Source: Populus alba (Eukaryota > Streptophyta > Magnoliopsida > Malpighiales > Salicaceae). Taken from it: 64,000 bases of DNA. The DNA lies in contig NC_133288.1 of NCBI RefSeq assembly GCF_005239225.2, positions 19,660,169 through 19,724,168 of the forward strand, given 5' to 3'. The stretch's first letter is position 1. The number at the start of each line of letters is the position of its first letter. A program made the position numbers and the translations under genes. The notes below the pieces were generated by a model. That model ran no database searches. It was not told where the DNA came from and saw only the letters and a list, made by a program, of their open reading frames with translations. Positions 45,962 to 58,200 of this stretch are shown here, piece by piece.

Positions 45962-48825
45962 TGAACGCAGAGAGAAGGACAAAAGGGAGAGAAAAGCAAA
46001 GGGAGGTTTCCGGCTTCACTCTTCAGGCTTGGATTATAATTTTAGTTCCTTTCTTGTTCTGGAGTAGAGAGATGGAGGCTTTTAAGCTCCAACTTCTGAC
46101 CTGCAACCTAACTAAATAGTTACGTGGAAAGAGGGGGCGATAAATGATAGATGGTGGGACCTTTTTAACAAGATATTAATCACTCTCTTCTTCAGCGCGT
46201 GCACAATGTTTTCCAAGAGATATGGACGAAATGATGACGATTTTTAGTTGCCTAATGGTTGCTGTTCCTGTAAGCGTATGATTTGCGTCCTCCAATTGCT
46301 TTAACTGACCCTTAATTTCGGACTAGATTTAAGCATAAAACCACCTTACCTTTTAAGACATTTACCCTACTTATTTGGTGCTTTGGACTTAAAAATTTAC
46401 TAATCTGACCACCTACAGCCTTTTTATTATAGTTAAAAAAACTGGAATTGTTCGATGAATCAATTTAGACCTGATTTAGACTAAATTTAATATAAAAATA
46501 GATAAAAATTAATTTAATATAACTTAATTAAAAATTTGAATTAATTCACGACTTCATCAAAACTTGTTGACTATAAAAAAAAAATTAAAAATATTTTATT
46601 TTGATTATTTTTTATAAAAATATTAGTTAATTTTGTAATTCATAACTTTGTGTTTTATGCCGACTAGATCTCTCGGATTAAGTTTAACAACAACCTAATA
46701 ATTAAAGAAATTACTTAGCCTAATAGTTTTATTTTTATTGTTTGGGTTTGTATTTTTTTCATTCGTGTTTTAAACAAATCATCATCTTTAAATACTTTTT
46801 TTTCTTATGATCTTCGCATGAATAACAAGCGTCTTAAATACATCTCACACACACACACAATGTCGTATAGATTTATGGTATCAAATCTTGCATAGTTCAT
46901 ACTAGTAAATATATGATCATGTGTGGGTAAACAAATAATAAACCTTCTTTGATCTTTTAATATATCCATAACGTTTTGTATTCTCCTGATGTGTTTTATA
47001 AATATGTTAGTTGAATTCATTGTGAAACTGCTTTTACTTTTGATATTATTATTTATATTTATTTATATAAGATATTCAGGTTAATTTATATATATCTCAA
47101 TTAATTTTTGCAGATCCTGAAACTAACAATCAGTTAAGTATTTAATAGCTATCAATATTAATAACTACATGACTTCAATATAAAACCACATGGAGATACT
47201 TTAAATATTATTAAACTATACCTTTGGTGTCTTATATATTTTCCAGAAAATAGTATATTATTTGATTGGAAAGTAAGATGGTTTTATTAGTTATTGTGAC
47301 CGTTTTTACTTGATCTGAAATTTCATCAAATTTTAGTCAAAAAAAATAAAATTAGATCACTCTTAATTATCTGATTTTGTACATTTCAAAACTCTGAATG
47401 CCCGAAAAAATTCCTAAGGTAAGTCCCAATAAAAAAAGTTTATTGCTCAGAATAAGAAAAAAAAAAAAAACCCAAAGAATTATATATACGTTTGCATGCA
47501 TGTTGTATGTATATTTTCTAACTTCTCAAAAAAGTACTTCTTTTCAGAATCTAAGAGGTAAAATTGAAGATCGAGTACTGGTATGGTGTAGTTAATTACT
47601 GGTATATAATTTTGAGATAATATATATTGAAGGGTATATATTTCAATCACTAAACCGATAAAGAAACCAAAAGCAATAAGAAGTGGACCGTAGATTGGGT
47701 TGGGTTGAGTTTGGTTAACCCCTCTTTTGTCTCTAAAATAATGTTACAGTTAGGGTTAGCTTGGAAGTGCAGTAAAAATTATTTTTTAAAGTTTTTTTTA
47801 ATCATAAATGCATCAAATTAATATATTTTTTATTTTTAAAATTTTATTTTTGATATCTAGACATCCAAACAATCCAAAAACAATAAAAATTAACTTAAAA
47901 TAAAAAAAAAAATCAACTTTTTTGAAAACATAGTTCGAACGCACTCCTAAGTACACCTGTTGTAAAACTCACTATCCCATTATCATTAAAGGGTTTGTTT
48001 GGAATCGTAGTAGTGATTGCGATTCTAAGTATTTTTAGTTTAGAAATATATAAAATAATATTTTTTTTATTTTTTTAAAAATTATTTTTAATATCAGTAT
48101 ATTAAAATAATCTAAAAATATTTATAAAAAAACAATTTTTTACCAAATATTTTTCTTGAAATTTGAGGTAATGCGACTGTATTCCCAAACAGAAACAAAC
48201 CTGTTTTTCAATTTATGATCATTTTGGTTTTGATACATTAATTGGTTGGTGATTACACGACATCTCCACACGCAACGTGGTACTAGTAGCTAAATACTCT
48301 ATACATATATAATTCGGTGATCAGTTGAACAGATTATTACATGGTGACAAATTATCCCAAAAGAGTAGCCTAGCATGTTGGAGCTGGTAGCTGTTCTTCT
48401 TAACAACCAATACCATCACACGAAACTCCAGCGTCATGAAATGTTTTGTTTGGTTTAGGTAAGAGTGCCCCACAGAGGATATCATACACGTGTCAAAAGC
48501 CTAAATGAGTAAAGAATTAATCTATAGATGACTCTTTTTAATTTTCATGTTTTGACTTGTAAAATTCGGGCTTCTATTCTGATCTACTTTGATAATCTAA
48601 AGCATACGATACTGGTGAACTACTTGTTCTTCTTCTCGAGTTGTTTGGAGATTTGTCTGCCGTCTTTGGCGGAAGTGGATTTTTTTCGTTGACTAATTTT
48701 TTCATGGTCGGATTTGCATTCCTACTCAGTTTTCAGCTGCATATGATATATATAATTAGACGTCAAAACCATTATTTTTCCTAATAGAGGGAGAGGGTTT
48801 GCCACTTAGACTATAACTAGATACT
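45962..48825. other. Intergenic DNA with two adjacent MITE-like copies
   Basis: Upstream region of the poly-His gene, then AT-rich DNA. MITE-like copies lie at about 47755-47955 and 47993-48200. The second has clear ends: GTTTGTTTGG at 47993-48002 and ATTCCCAAAC at 48181-48190. No gene is visible. Confidence 0.55.
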
Positions 48826-49123
48826 TATAAACTAGATATTTATCCCGTGTAACGGGTTAAATTATATATATATATATATATAAAGATATAGCTAGCATGT
48901 TTGTTAGCAATCAATTATGAAATAAAAATCAATTTTTTATAGGACAACACTCTTTTGCAATAATGAAATAATAACATATTAGACAAAAAATTTAAAAAAA
49001 TATTAAGACAACGACATATTAAATAAATCTATACCAAACACCAATTAACTTAAAAATATTGCAAATAAGATCATAAGAAAGTGATGATGTCATAGAATGC
49101 AAAGTCAAACAATTAGGAAGGCC

Positions 49124-49126
<3 letters not shown>

Positions 49127-49180
<54 letters not shown>
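49127..49180. repeat. (TA)n microsatellite
   Basis: About 27 uninterrupted TA repeats directly at the left border of the tandem array. Confidence 0.95.
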
Positions 49181-49181
<1 letters not shown>

Positions 49182-49189
49182 CTTGAATA

Positions 49190-50400
49190 AACCTACAATT
49201 TAAGTTATGAGAATTATGTCACCTTATAGCAATCAAATCGTGAAGGTCTCAACCAATCTATTATTGAAAGATGAAATCATAAAAGAAATAATTTTAAAAG
49301 AAAACAAATCTGAATCACCTTGACAAACCCTTCACTCGGGTCACAAAAACCAAAAGCAAATAAAAACATAACAAAGCGTAATTCTCAATCAACTAAACAC
49401 TCGACCTCAGTCAGGAGAATGAGAATACCCTAAAGAAAGCAAAATAATAATAATAAAAAAAAAATTGAAGTCCAACTCCCAAGCAACCCATTGCTAAAGG
49501 ACAAAAATAAAAAGGAAACAATTTCAAAAGAAAAATGAAAAAAAAAAAAAAAACAATTTAAGTTAATTCAAGTTAAGCCAATAAACTACGAAACGAGGAT
49601 TATCTAATAGAAAATAAATAAATAAAATCACAAAGCTCAATTACCAACTAACTAAACTTATGACTCGAGTCACGAGAACGAGAATATCTTATAAAAAGCA
49701 AACAAAAAAACAATTATAAAGCCCTTCTCTCACTTAACCCATCATTGAAAGATGAAATAATTAAAAAAAGAAAAAAAAAAAACGAGTTAGCTTACTTGTA
49801 GTCCAATTCATGAGAACATGAAAACTTAATATAAGGCAAATTAAAAAAAAAATCATGAAACTCAATTTTCAATCTACCAAACGTTAAACAATGAAATTTA
49901 GAAGAAAAATAATTAAAAAATAACATTAAAAAATAACCGAAGTAAACTTGAGCTAACTTTCCAAACTAGCAACTTGGATCGCGAGATCAAAATAACATTA
50001 TAAAAAGCATATTGAAAAGAATTATGAAGTTATTCAATGCCCAAACTCACTCAATGCTGAAAGGTGAAACTAAAAAAAAATCAATTAAAAAAAACCTGAG
50101 GCCAACTTATATTAACTCACCAAACTTGTAAATTAGGTCTTGAAATCAAGACAACCTATAGAAAAGAAAGAGAAAAAAAAAATGAAGCCTCATCCCCAAC
50201 TAACCATATGTTAAAAGATGAGATTAAAAAAAAATTAATTTTAAAAAAGGATCTAAACAAAGACTAAAGTCAACACAAGCTAACTTTTTGAACCCATAAC
50301 TATGGTGGTGAGGCTGGGATCACCTTATAGAAGACAAGTTGAAAATAATCATGAAGTTCAATTCTCAATCAACCCAACAATAAGGGATGGAATTGAAAAC
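49190..50400 (-). repeat. Tandem array of a degenerate ~165-bp unit, about 8 copies
   Basis: Equivalent 'CCTTATAGAA' points are seen near 49219, 49431, 49600, 49683, 49823, 49991, 50150 and 50319. Full steps are about 160-170 bases and shorter steps mark truncated units. Each unit also has an 'ACTCGAGTCACGAGAACGAG'-like phrase and a 'CAATTCTCAATCAACCCAA' phrase. Read in reverse, the unit matches the forward units at 13650-14045, 15230-15420 and 28760-28985. Confidence 0.8.
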
Positions 50401-53228
50401 CAAAAATCAATAAAAAAGATTTAAAACAAAACAAATAACAAAAAAAAAAATTATAAGGACCATATTTGACATGAAAATAAAATAACAAAACCCTTAGAAT
50501 GAAGTAAAAAAGAAGGAGAGGATAGAGAAAAGAGAGAGGATAAAAAAAGGAAAATCTACCGCCACGCACCTGCAACACCAACACACGCAACATCATCAAA
50601 ATGTGTTTGTTGAGATGTGTCTAGAGACACCAAGGAAGGTGTTGGTTCAATACTAGAGGAAGTCGTATACACCACTAGAGTGTAACAACTTTCTTCACAC
50701 GCTAATACGTGTGTGTGCCTTTGTCTTTAATTTTTACCATACTCCTTATTTTATTTATTTTTATTTTTAAATTTGGTCCCTCAATCCTTAATTGTTTTAT
50801 ACCAATGCAATTGAACATAATTTTACAAAACCAAGCATTGAACGCATGTTCGAATTTTTCCTCGATGCCACAAGATCTCCTTTTATAAGCACTCAAAAAA
50901 AATGTTAAGTCGAATCCTAAATAAACTAAATTTAAAAGGATTAAATTGAAAGAAAAAACAAGAAATTGAGTGATCAGAAAAAATCAAGGTTGAACTTTTA
51001 CATGACCATGCAATTCAGCCTTGATTATTTAAATAAAAAAAGGTTGTATATTTGTCTATATTTCACATTCAATCCACGTAGCTTTAATCATTTTAATCAA
51101 CAAAATTTCATTTGATAGATCTAAACTAGGAATCCACGAGGAGATTTTATTTTTCTTCTTTTATTTGATACCCTAAGACTCCATAAGCTAGGCATCCAAA
51201 ACAAATAGCAAAGTCAAATTCCAAATAAATACAACTTTAAAGGAGCCAATAAAAAAAAAAAAGGAATCAAATTGAAAAAAACCAAAGAACCAGAATAGAA
51301 AAAAAAATGTGTTTTGTTGTTTTGTTGTAATCTACCGTAGCATGGATGTTGGTGAACAGAACTTTAGTTACACCTTTTATTTTTTCTTAAACCTTACTTA
51401 ATATCCAAGAATTAAACATATTATCTTCATATTGGGTTAAACTAGTTAATAACTTTTAGCATTATAAATAAAACTAAAACTCATCAGTATTTTATTGTGG
51501 ATTGTGCACAGTACAATCCATAATAAAACAACTAATAAGCCATTCAATGTCCAAAAAAATGAACACACAATTAAGGATAGAATTTTATTTTTACATATTT
51601 ATTGCATAGAGTAATTACTTATTCTCTTGATTTTTGATTTTTTTTTTTTATCATTTTCATGGTTTTTTATTTCATTTCCTTCTTCTTTTTTCAGATTTTG
51701 TTATCTTTTCTTAATTTGGTTTTTGTACTTTTTTAATTTTATTCTTCAACATTTTTATTTCATTTTATTTTTTTAATTTTGGTTATCATTTTTTAATTGC
51801 TTTTTTTTTTTATCCCTTTTTTTTATTATTAAATCCCTCATTATTTTCTTTCATTAGTGTTTATGCTAAATTTAGTCCTTATTGTTTTATTCTTATTATA
51901 TTAATTACTATTTGTTTTCCTTTTAAATTTAAAAAATTTATTCAATTTTTTTTTTTAATCTTTTGTATAATCATCTTGATCTCATAATCAAAATTACTGG
52001 TTTTAAAAAGTAATCAATTTAATTTCAAATTTTTTTTCTTTCATTCTTTAACTTTAAGCTATTAAACCTTATCTTTCAATATATATATTTTTTAATCTTT
52101 TATCCCAAATCATGAATTAACATAAATTCAAGTTCACTCATTACCATCATTTTTTTAAAAAACAAATTGACCCACCTTGCAGGTGGGGTGGGAAAAAAAA
52201 TCTAGTATTCATTATGGTCTATTTGAGATTATTATTGCAATAACAGTTTAAAATACTTTTTTATTTAAAAATATATTTAAAATAATTTTTTTTATTTTTA
52301 AAAAAAATTATTTTTGAAATTAGTATATTAAAACAATTTGGTAACATAATTTTTTTTTATTTTAAATAAATATAAAAAAGATTTCAAAATTTTTAAGAGC
52401 CAGATATACACGACATTATCAAACACAGACAGCACGCATAAAAAATGTCTTTCCCCGTATAGTTTATAGTTTGTAGTAGTGGGGCAACTTTTTTACTGGA
52501 AACTGTATTTTCTGAAGAGAATTATGGCTTCCTATTAGGATATTTTCCCAACCACTGAACGAATGTTTCGATTATCCAACCACTTGCTATGATGTTACGC
52601 TAAACTAAACCGGAACTAATCCACTTCAAATGGCTATTCAACCCCAATCTCTCTCCCTATTCATCAATGTCATTGTTTATAAAACAGCCTGCAAGGATCC
52701 ACGGCCATGCACAACCCGATCCTCTCTGCCCTTAATTCAGTTCAAAAGTTCACTAACTCTGTTTTAATCTGGTTGAATATAAGAATACTCCCCATCAACT
52801 CCGACCAACTGTCTATTGGACAGACCTTATTGAATAAGGCGGTCAATCAAGGGCATAACCATGACAAATTCCATTACAGAGATACAGATAAAAAAATGGA
52901 AGAAAAACACAGAATATGAGATTAATGCTTAAACAGAGTCATTACTAGTGCCTAGTGATGTATTCAGTAATTGTCCACTTGAATAATAACTATCTATTGG
53001 TAGAACCCTAATGAATAAGGCGGTGTGGGGAAGACCAGGATATAAGAGTGGAGGAGATGACCAACCATGGCCCTTTATTCCATCCAAAAGGATTTCAAGG
53101 AACTCTGATGCACCATGGGAAATGCGGACTATCAAAATTAAATTCAAATGCAAATTATCAGGAGCCCAAACTGAATAGCAGAATATCACAGGTTACTAAT
53201 GCTGAATTTAGATGAGAGAGTATACCGT
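50400..53228. other. AT-rich DNA to the PPR gene, no gene seen
   Basis: A MITE-like copy spans about 52210-52420, directly beyond the right Helitron-like end. 52430-53228 is the 3' flank of the PPR gene and has no recognisable frame. Confidence 0.5.
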
Positions 53229-54894
53229 TTATTTCAGAATAGGCAAACTTGAAACTTCACTCACACACATGGTGCTAGTTGTCTGTATGAGCTTATGTGT
53301 TTCGTCATCTAACTCCACATTATCCTTCTGCATACGCTCCTCAATTATAACTGGCATCTTACCTGCTTTCGCATAGGTTCGTAGAAGAGAATTATATATC
53401 ACGGTACTCACATGGCCAGCATCCCGAAGTATAACCAGTAGTTTCTCTGCTCCTTCAATGTCGCCCCGCTCCTCCAGATTCTTGAATATATCTCCAATCA
53501 ACCTTTTATCAGGAGTCCATTTCCTTACACTACATAAGGCTTTCTTAAAATTCTCTAAAACCTTTTCCATCTGCTCCGTTTTCAGGTGACCACAAGTAAG
53601 AAGCTCCCAGGTAGTATAGCAGGGAGTGATGCCCTTTTGCACCATGCGCTGGCAAAAATTTTCAGCGTCTTCCATCTGATTTCTATTGATATAACTAGCA
53701 AGAACTATGTTTGAAACCCTAGAATCTCGAGTTGCAGAAACTGATTCCCACTCATTGTAGAGATTCTCTGCTCCTCCAAACTCCCCAAGTTTAACAAGTG
53801 AAGATATCATACAATTATATTCAGCATCATTCATTTTATTAAACACCGACTTCATCTTATTCCAGGTTCGATGTAGCCCGTCCTTATCCTTCATGTTCGC
53901 ATGCAAACTGAGAAGAGAGGAGTAGGTGACTCGATTTTTCTTTGAAGCTCTCTTCTCCACTTCCTTCAGAGTATACGCTGCTTTTTCAAGGCATTCCCTT
54001 TTGATATACAAGTTGGTTAAGGTACTATACGTTACCCAATCTGGATCTAATTTTGACTTCTTCAGCTCCATAAAGACTTTCTCTGCTGTTTCCACATCGT
54101 TTTGCGAGGCACACGCAGTTAACCACATATTATAAGTAACAACATCGGGTGAAGTCTTTTTCTTCAACTCTTGAATGATCTCCGCGACCTTTTCCAACTG
54201 CCCATTTGCAACATACACTGATAGCATATGGTTGTAAGGAAGAGCATTCTTCAAGAACCCACATTCAGACATTTTCTCCATCAAAGCCTCCGCTTTGGAG
54301 ATCGATTTGTTCTGGACATAAACATGGAGAAGAGCTGAACATGCTTGATAATCCCTCATTTTATCAGGAATATCTTCAAAGAACTTCTCTGCACTATTTA
54401 GACCACGAATTTTCGCAATCAAGTCCAAATGAACAGCATAATCACCCGGTACAAGCTTTATATCGGACTGCTTTGTCATCCATTCACATACCTACATATC
54501 TAATAACTAATCAGGTAAAAATCACAACAAAAGCACTCTAAGATTAACAGCAGCCTCCCAAATTAAAACAAACAGTTCTAAAAACTAAAGCAAAGACAAT
54601 CAATCTGATTCTGACCTCGAGGGCGTGCTTGTACCGCTTCAGCTTACGGAGCTCTCTAACAATCCGGTTCAGCTCGTACTTTCGGACATTGTGTCCCTCT
54701 TCCTTCCATTTCCTTATTGTTATTACTGCACTCCGTTTTCCATACACCAAACTAAACAGCCTCCTTCCAAGCGTGTCTCCACCACCACTCTTTTTCCCTT
54801 CTCCTCCGCTAACAATACCCTTCTCCGTCACTGCTGCAGCCGAGAACTGCCGCGCGGCGGCTGCAAGGGTTCCCCGCACGTTCCGCACCAACAT
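53229..54894 (-). CDS. Mitochondrial P-class pentatricopeptide repeat (PPR) protein
   Basis: PPR proteins bind organellar RNA and act in its processing, stability or translation. Two exons, 54894-54616 and 54491-53229, join in frame to 513 residues. The N-terminus (MLVRNVRGTLAAAARQFSAA) is rich in Arg and Ala without acidic residues, as in mitochondrial targeting peptides. Residues about 50-100 carry SAVITIRKWKEEGHNVRKYE and LKRYKHALEVCEWM, the fixed leader of a family of two-exon plant PPRs. About ten degenerate 35-residue repeats follow, with phrases such as DVVTYNMWLTACASQND, DWVTYSTLTNLYIKREC and AEYNCMISSLVKLGE. There is no E, DYW or SMR domain, so it is P-class; the RNA target is unknown. 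The ATG at 54894 was chosen over upstream non-ATG codons in the same frame. Confidence 0.92.
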
Positions 54895-55238
54895 TTCCAA
54901 AATGCAGGCCGAGGTTTAAAACTGGGCTGGATATTTAAACAAAATTCATGGGCCTATATGAGGCTTTAATTGATTGAGCCCTAAACAATAAAGCCCAAGA
55001 AAGAAAACAAAGCTAGTTCTAGGCTTCTAGCTTCACTAGACGCGCGAGATAACTTTGAAAATCTCAAATCTCCAACGAACTCGGTGGCCAAGCTTGGTGC
55101 CCACTCACAAAATGAATTAAAAAAATAAATTACTAAATATAAATAGCAGGCTCTCCCATCGTGTTATTCTTTTTTAATTTCTTGATTCCCTCGTTTTGCA
55201 GTCGCGCTCTCTATTTTTTTTATTATTAAAAAGATTCA
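54895..55238. promoter_or_regulatory. Divergent intergenic promoter region with three site II motifs
   Basis: Only 344 bases separate the PPR start (minus) and the MIRO start (plus). TGGGCT at 54923-54928, TGGGCC at 54949-54954 and AGCCCA at 54992-54997 are TGGGCY site II elements. Such elements are enriched in promoters of plant nuclear genes for mitochondrial proteins, and both neighbours encode such proteins. Shared control is inference. Confidence 0.5.
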
Positions 55239-58200
55239 ATGCCAGACGGGAATTCTGCTGCCGCCGGCGGAAAGACCGGCGTGAGAATCGTAGTCGTCGG
55301 AGACCGTGGAACAGGAAAATCGAGTTTGATTGCGGCGGCAGCCACCGAATCTTTCCCGGAAAACCTATCTCCCGTGCTTCCACCCACTCGCCTCCCTGCC
55401 GATTTCTTCCCCGATCGCGTTCCTATGACTATCATCGACACTTCTGCAAGGTAAGCATTTCTGTATTTTATACACACATACGCATTGTATACGTATTTTT
55501 AATGTTAGTTAAAAGTTAGTTTGCTTGAATTTGTTAAAGCTTGGAGAGTAGAGAAAGCTAAATGAAGAATTGATAAGCGAGCTGATGTTATTATATTAAC
55601 TTAACGCGTGTGATTTTCCGTTGACGCTTACTCGTTTGAGTAGTTTTTGGCTTCAGGAATTTCGTCGATTAGAGGTTTCTTTTCTTTTCTTTTTCTGTTT
55701 TCTTATTTACAATTTTTGTAATTATAATGTAGGTTATTAGCTGGTGAATGTAATGTTACTTTGTTTTTTTTTTGTTTTAGGTGAAGTACCGTGATAGTGG
55801 TGGGTTGCAAAGCAGATTTGAGAGATGAGAACCAGCCGATTAGCCTCGAGCCGGTTATGGGACCAATCATGCAACAGTATAGGGAGATTGAGACCTGTAT
55901 AGAGTGCTCTGCTGTTACCCTCATGCAGGTATTTATTCTCTGGATAGAGGCAATTGAATTTCATAGCAAACAATTACATCTAAGAATTTATTGAGACATG
56001 CATAGAGCGCTCTTCTGTTTTGTTTCGTTTTGTTATGATGAATTGTAAAATGTTGTAAGAGAACGGAAAGTTGGTAGTGATGTCGAGAGCTATAAAAGTA
56101 GAAAAGGATAAAGAACTAAGGGATTTTTTCCTGCAACTAGTTCTGTTTTGATGACCAGGCTTCCAAATTTTTGAGCCTTTTGTGTTGGAAGGCAGAACTT
56201 TTTGGTTCATATAGAGGTGTTGTCATGCTTTATTAGAACATTAACCTTATTATTTTCTGCGTTGAAACTCACATGGTAGCAGTATAAAAGGTTAGAACTT
56301 AAGAACCAAAGTTAACTATATGTAGGTCCCTGACGTTTTCTATTATGCTCAAAAAGCTGTACTTCATCCAACAGCACCTTTGTTTGATCAAGACACTCAA
56401 GCTTTGCAAACCCGATGTATAAGGGCATTGAGAAGGATATTTACTCTATGTGATAGTGACATGGATGGTGCACTCAATGATGCCAGAGTTTGAGATGATT
56501 TTCAGGTTTCCCCCTTTTCTACTCTTTTACATTCTTCATGGACAAAATTGAATATTACAACAAACAATAAAAATTATTAAATATCCACTTTTCTCATAAT
56601 GGCAAACTATATTATTAAAAATAATGAGAATGATAATCCAAAACGGAGAATACGATTTCCTTCTAGTAAAAAGGAACCAGAAATTAAGAAATTGAGGGAC
56701 CCCAATCCACTGAATATCAATTAGAGTAACTTCTTTGAAAACCCCTCTAATGCTAGGCAGGGTACCCTTTAAGAAGCCCAAAACTACTTTTCAATTCTGT
56801 TGCTGGGGATTCTGACATGTGCAATAATGGTAACCAGGTTAAATGTTTTGACGCTCCACTGCAGCCTGCTGAAATAGTGGGTGTGAGAAGAGTTGTGCAA
56901 GAAAAGAAGAAAGAAGGGGTCAACGACCTGGGGCTTACCCTTGAAGGGTTCCTGTTTCTCCATTCTCTTTTCATAGATAAAGGGCGCCTTGAAACTACTT
57001 GGGCTGTTTTGAGAAAATTTGGCTACGGCAATGATTTAAAACTCAGAGATGATTTTCTTCCAGCTCCATCAAAGCATGCTCCTGATCAGGTGGTGTGTGT
57101 GACTGATATGTCATTATTGACTGCTTGTCTGGTGTTGGCTCTTATTAATTCTTGTAGAGTTTGTTCTGTCATCATGCAGAGTATAGAGTTGACAATTGAA
57201 GCTGTAGAGTTTGTTCGTCGGGTGTTCCGATTGTTTGATACCAATAATGTATGTATTAACTGTTACCAGATTATTGATCGCCACTTCCTGGAAGTTTGTT
57301 TTCTTTTTCCGTTCACATGTAATTTACCTCCAAAAGAATTTCTAATGTTTCAATCTTTACTATTAATAGTATGGAGCCTTAAAGCCTACTCAGCTTGATG
57401 AGCTATTTTCAACTGCTCCAGAAAAGTAAGTCTTGTTATTTGCTTTTGTTCCCTGATTTTCTTTTCTATAATTTGCCAGTGTTTGTTCACTGTTATATTT
57501 TCTTGGGTGCATTGGTATCTGTTGGGTGAAAAATGATACGAGTAATAAATCCACAAATTCCATGCATCTAATTCTACTGCTTACACATCATATGTGATGA
57601 TGAAAGAATACATGTTTCTCATTTTAAACTTACACGTCATCAGTTTATAATGGGAGTTTGAACAAAATAAAACCTTGCATCCCCATGCTTCATGTGGGTC
57701 TAAATTTAGACAATTTGAACCTGCTTCGAAAACAGTATGCAGCCTAGTTTTATTTCAAGACAGGACTGGACTTATCCAGACAAGAATAGGACTAGGGTGT
57801 TTTTGGCTCTAACTATAAAGGGGAGGGATGGTATGGAAAAAAAATACTTCTGATGCTTGTCCATGGGATTGGACAAGGTGATGGTAGGACGTGGGGCAGA
57901 AATTCACATATTGTCCTGTACTATGCATGAGCATTTACCCAACACTAAAACAATAGAGTGCCCCACCTATCTCTGCAAGTACTATATATATATACACAAG
58001 TTAGCTTATTTCAACTATTTTTTGCCTCTAACGCAAAAAATCATGCAAAGCTGAACTCCATATAAACTCTAAATGATAAAACCATATGTTCAAGGATTGG
58101 AATGAAAGAGCCAAATTTTTCGTATTTAAATTTATCTGAATGTTACAAAATAGAAAGCTCATGAAAATGCCACTTCAATGCAAAGAGCAATAAACATTTA

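Larger units (their letters stand above)
48832..52205. mobile_element. Repeat block bounded by two inverted Helitron-like 3' ends
   Basis: Left end on the minus strand: hairpin CCCGT-gta-ACGGG (48856-48844), 8 bases, CTAG (48835-48832), then T. Right end on the plus strand: hairpin CCCACCT-tgc-AGGTGGG (52171-52187), 14 bases, CTAG (52202-52205), then T. Helitron 3' ends have a short hairpin about 10 bases before CTRR and insert before T. Inside are a (TA)n run, a tandem repeat array and AT-rich DNA, but no Rep/helicase frame. It may be two non-autonomous Helitrons facing outward, or one element with terminal inverted repeats. The class is inference. Confidence 0.5.

Noticed and set aside
54625..54969. 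Plus-strand frames of 96-114 codons opposite PPR exon 1
   Set aside because: Antisense shadows of the PPR first exon, which has the family's leader sequence on the minus strand.
55239..55450. A short stand-alone Rho-like small GTPase gene
   Set aside because: Exon 1 continues into recognisable MIRO exon remnants up to 61719, so it is the start of a broken MIRO gene.
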